Shown: positions 15,586 to 22,140 of the stretch, one piece after another
Position numbering within the stretch: position 1 is the stretch's first letter
Layout: every line of letters begins with the position of its first letter
NCBI GenBank assembly: GCA_004556205.1
Contig: SFIL01000012.1
Location: forward strand, 1-26,287
DNA length: 26,287 bases
Direction: 5' to 3'
Origin: Clostridiales bacterium
GTDB taxonomy: Bacteria; Bacillota; Clostridia; Oscillospirales; Oscillospiraceae
Position numbers and translations under genes: made by a program
Notes under the pieces: model-generated
Database searches by the model: none
What the model was told of the DNA's origin: nothing
Seen by the model: only the letters and a program-made list of their open reading frames with translations

Positions 15586-16827
15586 TCAAGCGCCTTCCTC
15601 GGGCACGACCTCGATAATCTGCACCGTATACGGTCCGCCGATCACGCCCGCCGTGCTGGATGAGGGCAGTGTAACCCGAAGCGTCAGCGTCTTCGTTGTC
15701 GGGTCATAATCGTTTTTCATATCCGCCGTGATTTTAATGCTCTCTGCGGAAAGCGCGTTGACTGTCTCCGGCTTGCCGCGCACCTGTATCACGACGCTCT
15801 GTTCACCGAAGTCCAACGTCTCAACGTCATTGATTCGCTCAATGCTGGTGCACGGAACGGTGATACGTTTGGTAGTAAGTCCGTTAAATTTTAAGGTGAT
15901 CTTGACCGAGGTTTCCGAGGCGCGGTTTGTTACGCCGACAGGCAGCTCGGGCGTGACTGTCCATGTTTTCTCCTCAGTAACCTGACCGAGATCAATCTCA
16001 AAAATCTCAATATCCGTCAAGCGCCGCAGTGTCTCCTCCGAACCGGTCACACCAATGGTGGGAGGCTCGATCGTACAGGTGACGTCCTTATCCGTCGCGC
16101 CGCCGCCGGCAATCAGCTTGACCTTCAGATCGACCTGCTTATACGCCAAAACAGGCACGGTCACACGCACCGTCGGTGCGGACACCGTCACATATTCGCT
16201 CATTGCCAGCTCCTGTCCGTCCTTATCGACGAAACGGTATTCCGACTCACCGGAGAGGTTCTCCTTTGCATCTGTCAGATCCACGGTCACGACCGCCTGT
16301 TGGATCTTCTCGACCTCCTCGGCAGGTCCGCTGACGACAAGCGTCTCTATGTTCAGCGTTGCCGGATCGCGGACATAGCCCGAAGCAAGCTCTCCCGTGT
16401 ATTCCACTGTTACGGGAATCTCCGGTCGCTCCTTATATTCGCTCACCTTGACCTTAATTTTATTGAAATTTGCACTGACAAGGCTGATATCGCCCGATGC
16501 AACGGTCGAAGGTGGGTCGAGCGTCCAGCTCACCTCGTATTCACCGGGACGGTCGATATTGCTGACATCGGCAACTGCCTCCAAGGACGAGCTGTTCAGC
16601 TCCTTGAGGTCGGAGCGTCTGCCCGAGATCTCGACGGTCACGGTTTGTCCCTCGCCGCCCGTGAGCATGAGGTTGTTGCTTGTCAACTCGCCCGTGCCGA
16701 CGATACGCACCTTAATGTCAGAGATTCTCGCCGTATCGTTGGGATTGACCACCGTGACGGCGTAAAACCAAAGCCCGATCGAGACGACCAGCGCCAAAAG
16801 AAACGCAAGTATCTTATGTTTTTGCAT
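15586..16827 (-). CDS. cdaR: YbbR-domain protein, regulator of CdaA
   Basis: Membrane-anchored protein with an external YbbR-repeat region that modulates the diadenylate cyclase CdaA in other Firmicutes. One N-terminal membrane helix (about residues 5-25, KILAFLLALVVSIGLWF) is followed by four beta-rich YbbR repeats to the end. The length of 413 aa is usual. I use ATG at 16827, since AAGGA lies 8 bases before it; the upstream ATG at 16836 would leave no room for a ribosome binding site. The start lies inside the end of cdaA, so the two proteins are made together. No glmM follows, unlike in Bacillus. Confidence 0.93.
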   Translation of the reverse strand: MQKHKILAFLLALVVSIGLWFYAVTVVNPNDTARISDIKVRIVGTGELTSNNLMLTGGEGQTVTVEISGRRSDLKELNSSSLEAVADVSNIDRPGEYEVSWTLDPPSTVASGDISLVSANFNKIKVKVSEYKERPEIPVTVEYTGELASGYVRDPATLNIETLVVSGPAEEVEKIQQAVVTVDLTDAKENLSGESEYRFVDKDGQELAMSEYVTVSAPTVRVTVPVLAYKQVDLKVKLIAGGGATDKDVTCTIEPPTIGVTGSEETLRRLTDIEIFEIDLGQVTEEKTWTVTPELPVGVTNRASETSVKITLKFNGLTTKRITVPCTSIERINDVETLDFGEQSVVIQVRGKPETVNALSAESIKITADMKNDYDPTTKTLTLRVTLPSSSTAGVIGGPYTVQIIEVVPEEGA

Positions 16828-17689
16828 TCTTATCATCCTTTTCCCTGCGTTTTTTCTGCAAACGCTTCAAGGGATTCCATGTTTTTTCCTCCGTCTTCGG
16901 GGCAAGCTCATTGAGCAGGAGCTTTTCAAGCGTCTGCGGTGCCAAATGGCGCTTGAGCATTCCGCTGACGGCGACGGAGATCGTGCCCGTCTCCTCCGAG
17001 ACGATGACGACCACCGCATCGGAGACCTCGCTCATGCCGATAGCGGCGCGATGCCGCGTGCCGAGGTCGCTGCTGATGTTGCGGTTCTGCGTCAGCGGCA
17101 GGACGCAGCCTGCCGCCGCGATTCTTTCGTTGCGAATGATCACTGCGCCGTCATGCAGCGCGGCTTTCGTGAAGAAGATGTTGCGCAAAAGCTCCGATGA
17201 AACCTGCGCGTCGATCACCGTGCCGGACTTCTGATAGTCCATCAGCGAGGTCGTGCGCTCGAAAACGATCAGCACGCCCGTGCGCTCCTTGGACATGATC
17301 TCGCAGGCGGAGACAATCTGCGCGATCACGCGGTCGATCTCACGCTGCTCCTCCTTCATCGAGATCAGCTCGCGGAAGGACTTGCCGCCGAGCTTTTCCA
17401 GCATACGGCGCAGCTCGGGCTGGAACATAATGACCAGCGCGATGAGCCCGATCTCCAATATTTTGTCAAGCAGGTAATTCAGCAGGTACATATTGAGAAG
17501 CTGGGTCACAACAGTCAGCGCTAAGATGATCACGATGCTCTTGGCAATGCGTGCCGCGCCCGTAGTTTGGATCGTCGTGATGATCGCATAAATGATGCAG
17601 GCAACCACAAGAATGTCAATAATATCCATGATCTTGATGGTTGGCAGCATGGCGGTAAAATCTTTGAAGAAATCGAATATAGCTTCCAT
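16814..17689 (-). CDS. cdaA: Diadenylate cyclase CdaA
   Basis: Makes the second messenger c-di-AMP from two ATP molecules; c-di-AMP controls potassium and osmolyte transport and cell-wall state. Three N-terminal membrane helices (about 22-42, 48-66, 70-90) precede the DAC domain. The catalytic DGA (180-182) and RHR (212-214) motifs are intact. The length of 291 aa is normal. The ATG at 17689 has GGAG about nine bases upstream. A longer frame to 17818 runs back into the desulfurase gene and past the promoter, so it is rejected. It is the first gene after a clear promoter and so probably heads the long operon. Confidence 0.97.
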   Translation of the reverse strand: MEAIFDFFKDFTAMLPTIKIMDIIDILVVACIIYAIITTIQTTGAARIAKSIVIILALTVVTQLLNMYLLNYLLDKILEIGLIALVIMFQPELRRMLEKLGGKSFRELISMKEEQREIDRVIAQIVSACEIMSKERTGVLIVFERTTSLMDYQKSGTVIDAQVSSELLRNIFFTKAALHDGAVIIRNERIAAAGCVLPLTQNRNISSDLGTRHRAAIGMSEVSDAVVVIVSEETGTISVAVSGMLKRHLAPQTLEKLLLNELAPKTEEKTWNPLKRLQKKRREKDDKNAKT

Positions 17690-17728
17690 AAGCAAAACTC
17701 CGCTTATACTTATACTTTTATTTTTATG

Positions 17729-17757
17729 ATTATATCCGATTTTCTCCTCAATAGCAA
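17729..17757 (-). promoter_or_regulatory. Sigma-A type promoter of the cdaA operon
   Basis: On the minus strand TTGCTA (17757-17752), a 17-base spacer and a perfect TATAAT (17734-17729). Expected start of transcription is near 17722, leaving a leader of about 33 bases before cdaA. The -35 element overlaps the last codons of the upstream desulfurase gene. Confidence 0.75.
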
Positions 17758-18887
17758 GTAGGAAACTGCGCTTTTTCGGTCGAGCCGAAGAGTTTTTTGC
17801 ACAGGCGCGCAAATTCACGCACCTCGCGTTCCGTGTTAAATGCAGAGAAGCTCACACGGACCGTCCCGCTCTCCAGTGTTCCCGCACTCTCGTGCGCCGT
17901 CGGCGCGCAGTGCAGCCCTGCACGTACCGCCGCATGCTGCGCCGCAAGAAGGGCGGCAGCCTCCTCGCAGTCCATGTCCTCCACGGTAAAGGACAGCACG
18001 CCTGCCTGCTCCTTGCCCGTAAACAGATGCAGGCGCGGAAGCGAACGCAGCTCTGCCGCAAGCAGGCGCAGAAGCTTCTGCTCATGCCGCAGGATCCTCT
18101 GCTGCGTCTGCGCGCGGACAAAGCGCAGTCCCGCCGCCAGCCCCGCAATGCCGCAGACATTGTGCGTGCCCGCCTCCAGGCGGTCGGGCAGGAAATCCGG
18201 CATCTCCTGCTCTGCGGAATTGCTGCCCGTACCGCCGTAGAGAATCGGCTCCGCACCGTCTGCGCACAGCAGCAGTCCCGTTCCCTGCGGACCATAAAGT
18301 CCCTTGTGCCCGGGCATGGCGATGAAGCGCGCTCCCGTCTCCTTCAGGGAAACAGGCAGCGTCCCCGCCGCCTGCGACGCGTCAATAATAAGCGGCACGC
18401 CGCAGCTTCTGCAAAGCGCCGCGATGTGTGCCATCGGAAGAATATAGCCGAAGACATTCGATACCTGTGTGCAAATCGCTGCGTCCGGTTTTTCCGCAAG
18501 CGCCTCCTCAAAGGCAGCAAGCGTATCCTCCGGTGAAAACAGACGTCTTCCCGCGATCGTCAGTCGGGCGTTTCTCGCGTGAAGCGGGCGGGTGACAGCG
18601 TTATGCTCAAAGCCCGAAACGACCACGCGCCCGCCCATCGGCACCAGCGTGTTGACGGCGATATTCAGTCCGTGTGTGGCATTCATGGTGAAGATCACCT
18701 GCTCCGCCTCCGCGCCGAGCAGCTCCGCCGCAAGCTCACGGCAGGAATAGACGGTCTCCGCCGCCGCCATTGCCGCCTTGTGTCCTCCGCGCCCGACGCT
18801 CGCACAGCGGCGCATGGCATCCTGCACGGCAAGGGCAACCTGCGGCGGCTTTTGCAGCGTGGTGGCGGCGCTGTCAAAATAAATCAC
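17748..18887 (-). CDS. Cysteine desulfurase family protein (class V PLP enzyme)
   Basis: PLP-dependent enzyme of the desulfurase-like class V group often paired with DUF3343 in Clostridia; it probably takes sulfur or selenium from (seleno)cysteine. The N-terminus MIYFDSAATTLQKP is typical. D169 in IIDASQAAG and K195 in MPGHKGLYGPQG are the cofactor residues. C327 in RAGLHCAP is at the place of the catalytic cysteine. The length is 379 aa. The start is GTG at 18887, which overlaps the DUF3343 stop as GTGA and has AGGAGGTG five bases upstream. No NifU/IscU or Suf gene lies nearby, so supply to a specific pathway rather than general Fe-S assembly is plausible (inference). Confidence 0.92.
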   Translation of the reverse strand: MIYFDSAATTLQKPPQVALAVQDAMRRCASVGRGGHKAAMAAAETVYSCRELAAELLGAEAEQVIFTMNATHGLNIAVNTLVPMGGRVVVSGFEHNAVTRPLHARNARLTIAGRRLFSPEDTLAAFEEALAEKPDAAICTQVSNVFGYILPMAHIAALCRSCGVPLIIDASQAAGTLPVSLKETGARFIAMPGHKGLYGPQGTGLLLCADGAEPILYGGTGSNSAEQEMPDFLPDRLEAGTHNVCGIAGLAAGLRFVRAQTQQRILRHEQKLLRLLAAELRSLPRLHLFTGKEQAGVLSFTVEDMDCEEAAALLAAQHAAVRAGLHCAPTAHESAGTLESGTVRVSFSAFNTEREVREFARLCKKLFGSTEKAQFPTCY

Positions 18888-19138
18888 AGCGTCACCTCCT
18901 GCCATTGTCCGCTGTCGTCTCTGCGGTAGACGCGGCTGTAACGCACCTCTGCCTGCGCAAGCGCCAGCTTTGCCCGCACTGCGGCATCCCCGCGCACCTT
19001 AAGGCTGTAGCCGCAGCCCTGCTGCTGCAATTGCTTCGGTGCGCGCACGGTAATACTCGCGATCCCCGCGTCTCCGAGGATACGGCTGCCTTGCATTGCC
19101 GCCGTCACAGAGCGGAAGGTAAAATAATTGTCGTTCAT
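18884..19138 (-). CDS. DUF3343 family protein (putative Se/S carrier-like)
   Basis: Small 84-aa protein of the DUF3343 family, described as putative sulfur or selenium carriers and commonly placed next to desulfurase-like genes. The visible pattern is FRSVTAAMQGSRIL near residues 8-21 and a single conserved-type cysteine C42 in QQGCGYSLKV, which could carry a persulfide or selenide. The ATG at 19138 has GGGAGGGG about eight bases upstream; a frame reaching 19189 adds 17 residues without family likeness. The stop overlaps the start of the desulfurase gene, so both are made in coupled fashion. The carrier role is inference from family and context. Confidence 0.85.
   Translation of the reverse strand: MNDNYFTFRSVTAAMQGSRILGDAGIASITVRAPKQLQQQGCGYSLKVRGDAAVRAKLALAQAEVRYSRVYRRDDSGQWQEVTL
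18893..18900 (-). promoter_or_regulatory. Ribosome binding site for the GTG start of the desulfurase
   Basis: AGGAGGTG on the minus strand, 5 bases before the GTG at 18887-18885, located in the end of the DUF3343 gene. It fixes a start 6 codons downstream of the longest frame. Confidence 0.8.
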
Positions 19139-19270
19139 TGAAGCAACCCCTCCCATATCATCGTATGGCTTTCCTCTCCGCTTTGACACGCAGCGGCAAA
19201 AAACGACAGCGCCTCCGCCGCCGAAATTTTGTGCACAACTTAATACAAACTTAATTTCTTTTGGGTTATA

Positions 19271-19279
19271 ATTTTAACA
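19271..19279 (-). promoter_or_regulatory. Possible extended -10 promoter of the DUF3343-desulfurase pair
   Basis: On the minus strand TGT followed by TAAAAT, an extended -10 element like the TGTTATAAT seen before proS and sdaA in this window. No good -35 is visible. It would give a leader of about 125 bases. A plus-strand TATAAT at 19267-19272 overlaps it. Confidence 0.35.
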
Positions 19280-19347
19280 ATTCTCGGGTAGGATATAAGT
19301 GTACTTGATAATTCTCTTTTTCATTTTCCCCTCTATACTATATGGAT

Positions 19348-19389
19348 TCCGCAGACAAGCGACCCTTGTCTGCGGATTTCTTTTCTTTG
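19348..19389 (+). terminator. Strong terminator-type hairpin with no gene upstream on its strand
   Basis: A perfect 12-bp stem (TCCGCAGACAAG, 19348-19359, with its complement at 19365-19376) and 5-base loop are followed by a T-rich tract (19377-19388). On the plus strand no gene precedes it, so it may end a small RNA or a read-through transcript. Confidence 0.7.
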
Positions 19390-19415
19390 ACAGAGATTCT
19401 CTCCCGTGCTATAAT
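19387..19415 (+). promoter_or_regulatory. Consensus sigma-A promoter
   Basis: TTGACA (19387-19392), exactly 17 bases, TATAAT (19410-19415): both elements perfect. It begins in the T-tract of the preceding terminator. The next plus-strand gene starts about 340 bases later at 19759, beyond several repeats. Confidence 0.8.
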
Positions 19416-19446
19416 GCAAAATAACCATGGTGCGCTCCGCCCAATA

Positions 19447-19472
19447 TAGTGCGGGGACATGTCCCCGCACTA
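19447..19472. repeat. 26-bp perfect palindrome, copy 1
   Basis: Self-complementary over 26 bases around GGGGACATGTCCCC, with outer arms TAGTGC/GCACTA. Same core as the copies at 19712 and 24491, so it belongs to a dispersed intergenic palindrome family. Confidence 0.85.
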
Positions 19473-19498
19473 CCGGACTGTCAAAAAACTATAGTCTT

Positions 19499-19684
19499 GT
19501 CATTGCGAGACCCCGCAGGGGTCGTGGCAATCTCGCAGAATAATATCGCTTCTTGTATGTTTTTCGGCGAATACGAAATTTTTCTAATCTAATTAGATTG
19601 CACCCGCAAGGGGTATGCCGCATCCGTAACGCTCGTTCCTCGCGAACGGCTGCGCAACCACGTCGCTGTGCTCCTCGCAATGAC
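19499..19684. repeat. Compound repeat bounded by inverted GTCATTGCGAG ends
   Basis: GTCATTGCGAG at 19499-19509 and its inverse at 19674-19684 face each other over 186 bp. The left unit (19499-19535) is a hairpin with GACCCC/GGGGTC stem and outer ATTGC/GCAAT arms followed by CGTGG; the right unit repeats GTCATTGCGAG and CGTGG in inverse order. The interior has a 14-bp palindrome centred on CTAATTAG. It has the form of a REP-like or MITE-like unit and no coding capacity. Confidence 0.7.
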
Positions 19685-19711
19685 ACGTCGGGGACTTTTT
19701 CGACACGCTGA

Positions 19712-19737
19712 TAGGGCGGGGACATGTCCCCGCCCTA
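19712..19737. repeat. 26-bp perfect palindrome, copy 2
   Basis: Self-complementary over 26 bases: TAGGGC and GCCCTA arms around GGGGACATGTCCCC. It lies 22 bases before the first start codon of the membrane-protein gene and could form a strong hairpin in that leader. Confidence 0.85.
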
Positions 19738-19758
19738 CAGTGGCTATTCCATGATAAG

Positions 19759-20340
19759 GTGGTGTTACCAACGAAATTTACCGTCCGACCGAAAAACGGT
19801 TTTGCCGTCGCTTCCATGCTGCTGATGGCGTTTTCCGCAGTGCTGCGGCTGATCTATTATCCGCAAAAAGACCTCTCCTGTGCGGATGCGTGGGTCTATC
19901 TGTACATCCCTCTGCTCTCCGCCGTGCTGTATATTGCTTTCCTGCTCCTTTGGGGCAGACGGACGCTCATGCCGTTGTGTCTTCCCGTCGCAGGCGGCGT
20001 AGCATTTTTCATCATCAAGGCGTTCACCTTTGCCTCCCCGCTGCACACGGCGCTGTGCTGTGTGCTCTACGGCGGCGTACTGGTGCTGACCTGTCTGACC
20101 TTCTGCGGCATCCTGCGAATCAAGTATCTGCTCTATCCTCTGTTCGGTCTGCCGCTGCTCGTCCACGCGGCAATGGATATCAACGAGCTGTTTTTTGCCG
20201 CAGAATGCACACCGCTTGCGGAATTCCCGCCCGAGGCGTCCGTGCTGTGCATCATGGCAGCGCTGCTCTGCCTCGCCCTCGCAATGGAAAAACCCTCTGC
20301 CGAAACGAACAAAAAAACGAATCAGGGAGACGCTTCATGA
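19759..20340 (+). CDS. Hypothetical multi-pass membrane protein
   Basis: I do not recognise a named family. The 193-aa product has about five or six hydrophobic segments (near 14-34, 46-66, 70-90, 98-117, 122-138 and 158-175), short loops and a polar C-terminus (EKPSAETNKKTNQGDAS). Cysteines are spread through the membrane part. The start is uncertain: GTG at 19759 or 19762, or the internal ATG that begins MLLMAFSAVL (residue 20). There is only a weak AAGG before the GTG. The frame is open with normal codon use. It stands alone on the plus strand; its stop lies in the loop of a terminator shared with proS. A consensus promoter lies about 340 bases upstream. Confidence 0.75.
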   Translation: MVLPTKFTVRPKNGFAVASMLLMAFSAVLRLIYYPQKDLSCADAWVYLYIPLLSAVLYIAFLLLWGRRTLMPLCLPVAGGVAFFIIKAFTFASPLHTALCCVLYGGVLVLTCLTFCGILRIKYLLYPLFGLPLLVHAAMDINELFFAAECTPLAEFPPEASVLCIMAALLCLALAMEKPSAETNKKTNQGDAS

Positions 20341-20352
20341 AAAGCGTCTCCC
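20325..20352. terminator. Bidirectional terminator between the membrane gene and proS
   Basis: An 11-bp perfect stem (GGGAGACGCTT and its complement) with loop 20336-20341. On the plus strand it is followed by a T-rich stretch, and on the minus strand by TGATTCGTTTTTTT. The TGA of the plus-strand gene is inside the loop. Confidence 0.8.
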
Positions 20353-20363
20353 TTGTTGATTCT

Positions 20364-21800
20364 TTAATAAGCCACGCCCCAGTAGATCATGGTCTTTGCT
20401 TCTCTGCCGCAAATCGCGCACTTGTCTCCGAGCTTCTCCTGCGCAAAGGGCATGCAGCGGCTGGACATACCCGCTTCTTCCTTCATGCGGTTCTCGCAAG
20501 CCTCGTCGCCGCACCACATCGTGCGGATGAAGCCGCCGTGCTCCTGCTGCAAACGCTTTGCCTCTTCGAGCGTCTCGGCGTCATAGATATGGTCGGTGAG
20601 GTTTTTCTTCGCCTTTTCGAACATTCCGTGATGCACGGCATCCAAAAGCTCCGCTGCGGTCTTTTCCAACTCGTCGAGGCTGACGAAAGTCTTTTCTCCG
20701 TTGTCGCGTCGGACGAGGACGCACCGGTTGTTCTCGATGTCCTTCGGGCCCAGCTCCAGACGCAGCGGCACGCCCTTCATCTCATACTCGGCAAACTTCC
20801 AGCCGGGGCTTTGCTCGCCCTCGTCAATCTTCACGCGCAGGCCCGCCGCCTTCAAGCGCTCTGCGACCTCGCGCGCCTTTTCCAAAACACCCTCCTTGTG
20901 CATTGCAATCGGGATGACCACAAGCTGCACGGGCGCGATCTTCGGCGGCAGCACCAAACCGCTGTTGTCGCCGTGAGTCATGATGATGCCGCCGATCAGA
21001 CGGGTGGAAACGCCCCACGAAGTCTGATGCGGAAATGCCTGCTGATTGTTCTTATCGGTAAAATGAATGTCAAACGCCTTGGCAAAGCCGTCGCCGAAGT
21101 AGTGGGAGGTACCCGCCTGCAGTGCCTTGCGGTCGTGCATCATGCACTCGATGGTATAGGTCGCCTCCGCGCCGTTGAACTTCTCCTTGTCGGTCTTTTT
21201 GCCGCGCGTGACGGGCATGGCAAGCACATTTTCGCAGAAGTCGGCGTAGACATTGAGCATCCGCTCAGTCTCCTCGCGCGCCTCGTCTGCGGTTGCGTGC
21301 ATGGTGTGACCCTCCTGCCAAAGGAATTCGCGGTGGCGCAGGAAAGGACGGCTGGTCTTCTCCCAGCGCAGGACACTGCACCACTGGTTATACATTTTGG
21401 GCAGGTCGCGCCACGAATGGATAATATCGCGGTAATGCTCGCAGAACAGCGTCTCCGAGGTCGGGCGGATGCAGTAGCGCTCCTCTAACTTATCATTGCC
21501 GCCCATTGTGACCCACGCGCACTCCGGCGCGAAGCCCTCGACATGATCCTTCTCCTTTTGCAGCAGGGATTCGGGAATCAGCATCGGCATATAGACATTT
21601 TCCGCGCCAGTCTTCTTAAACTCCGCGTCCAACAGCTTCTGAATATTCTCCCAAATCGCATAGCCGTAGGGACGGTAAATGAACATTCCCTTGATAGAGG
21701 AGTAGTCAATCAGCTCTGCCTTTTTACACACGTCGGTGTACCACTGGGCGAAATCGACCTCCATATCCGTGATCTGCTCGACCTTCTTTTCCTTCGCCAT
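20364..21800 (-). CDS. proS: Prolyl-tRNA synthetase, short (type 3) form
   Basis: Class II aminoacyl-tRNA synthetase that charges tRNA-Pro. The 478-aa product is the archaeal/eukaryal-like form without the INS editing insertion between motifs 2 and 3. Motif 2 is visible as FLRHREFLWQEGHT, and motif 3 as the GVSTRLIGG stretch followed by IMTHGD. The C-terminal extension carries C-x4-C and CAIC cysteines for zinc and ends in Tyr (WGVAY), as the type does. Because the editing domain is missing, Ala-tRNA-Pro correction would need a separate protein, not seen here. A promoter lies about 50 bases upstream; there is no room for a T-box leader. It is a single-gene unit on the minus strand. Confidence 0.97.
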   Translation of the reverse strand: MAKEKKVEQITDMEVDFAQWYTDVCKKAELIDYSSIKGMFIYRPYGYAIWENIQKLLDAEFKKTGAENVYMPMLIPESLLQKEKDHVEGFAPECAWVTMGGNDKLEERYCIRPTSETLFCEHYRDIIHSWRDLPKMYNQWCSVLRWEKTSRPFLRHREFLWQEGHTMHATADEAREETERMLNVYADFCENVLAMPVTRGKKTDKEKFNGAEATYTIECMMHDRKALQAGTSHYFGDGFAKAFDIHFTDKNNQQAFPHQTSWGVSTRLIGGIIMTHGDNSGLVLPPKIAPVQLVVIPIAMHKEGVLEKAREVAERLKAAGLRVKIDEGEQSPGWKFAEYEMKGVPLRLELGPKDIENNRCVLVRRDNGEKTFVSLDELEKTAAELLDAVHHGMFEKAKKNLTDHIYDAETLEEAKRLQQEHGGFIRTMWCGDEACENRMKEEAGMSSRCMPFAQEKLGDKCAICGREAKTMIYWGVAY

Positions 21801-21848
21801 TTCTGTATATCTTCCTTTCCCGCGCGGCGGCGGCAGTAATTCATTGTT

Positions 21849-21857
21849 ATTATAACA
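21849..21857 (-). promoter_or_regulatory. Extended -10 promoter of proS
   Basis: On the minus strand TGT directly before TATAAT, an extended -10 element. A TTGACA lies upstream but only 7 bases away, too near to serve as a normal -35. The expected leader is about 40 bases. Confidence 0.55.
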
Positions 21858-21918
21858 CCTTTGTCAAGTGGCGGCATAGAATGGGGTGCGAAGTTTTCCC
21901 CAAAGGAGGCAGCCCCCT

Positions 21919-22071
21919 ATGGTGCAGTTCACCATCACCCTTGAGCCTGTTGTCGCCGCGTTCTATCGCCATGTCGCAGAGCTGACAGGGATTCCCGTCG
22001 AAACCGTGCTTGCCGACGCGCTTTTCAAGCTCGCAGGCGAGTTATCACTGGAAGCCACACGGAAAAAGTAG
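21919..22071 (+). CDS. 50-aa ribbon-helix-helix-like small protein
   Basis: ATG at 21919 with AAAGGAGG eight bases upstream, an excellent ribosome binding site. The product starts with a short beta strand (VQFTITL), then a helix (EPVVAAFYRHVAELTG), a turn (IPVE) and a second helix (TVLADALFKLAGELSLEA). This order is that of ribbon-helix-helix DNA-binding proteins such as CopG and Arc, but it has no toxin partner and few basic residues in the strand. It could also be another small helical protein. It lies between the divergent proS gene and the sdaA promoter, 69 bases before the sdaA start. Role unknown; local regulation is possible (inference). Confidence 0.7.
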   Translation: MVQFTITLEPVVAAFYRHVAELTGIPVETVLADALFKLAGELSLEATRKK

Positions 22072-22080
22072 TTTCCGTCA

Positions 22081-22109
22081 TTGTATTTCCCGCAAGAACC
22101 TGTTATAAT
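22081..22109 (+). promoter_or_regulatory. Promoter of sdaA-ychF
   Basis: TTGTAT (22081-22086), 17-base spacer, TATAAT (22104-22109) with an extended TG at 22101-22102. Transcription would start near 22116, about 25 bases before the ATG. Confidence 0.65.
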
Positions 22110-22140
22110 ATAGCCGACTACAGAGACAGAGGTGAATCGG

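Larger units (their letters stand above)
19139..19758. other. 620-bp repeat-rich intergenic region
   Basis: Contains, left to right: AT-rich sequence with possible divergent -10 elements (19267-19279), a terminator-type hairpin (19348-19376), a consensus plus-strand promoter (19387-19415), a 26-bp palindrome (19447-19472), a compound repeat (19499-19684) and a second 26-bp palindrome (19712-19737). No protein-coding gene was convincing. The direct repeat CTTAAT-N5-CTTAAT (19240-19256) could be a binding site of an OmpR-type regulator; this is a weak suggestion. Confidence 0.6.

Noticed and set aside
19139..19758. CRISPR array
   Set aside because: Repeats are palindromic, of different families and irregularly spaced, with no repeat-spacer periodicity and no cas genes.
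19890..21488. 532-codon plus-strand frame across the membrane gene and proS
   Set aside because: Crosses a terminator and is antisense to ProS; its first part is an out-of-frame reading of the membrane protein gene.
21801..21848. T-box riboswitch before proS
   Set aside because: The space between promoter and start is only about 40 bases, too short for a T-box leader, and no T-box sequence is seen.
21860..21870. TTGACA upstream of the proS -10 element as a -35 box
   Set aside because: The spacing to TATAAT is 7 bases, far from the 16-18 needed; the extended -10 explains the promoter better.
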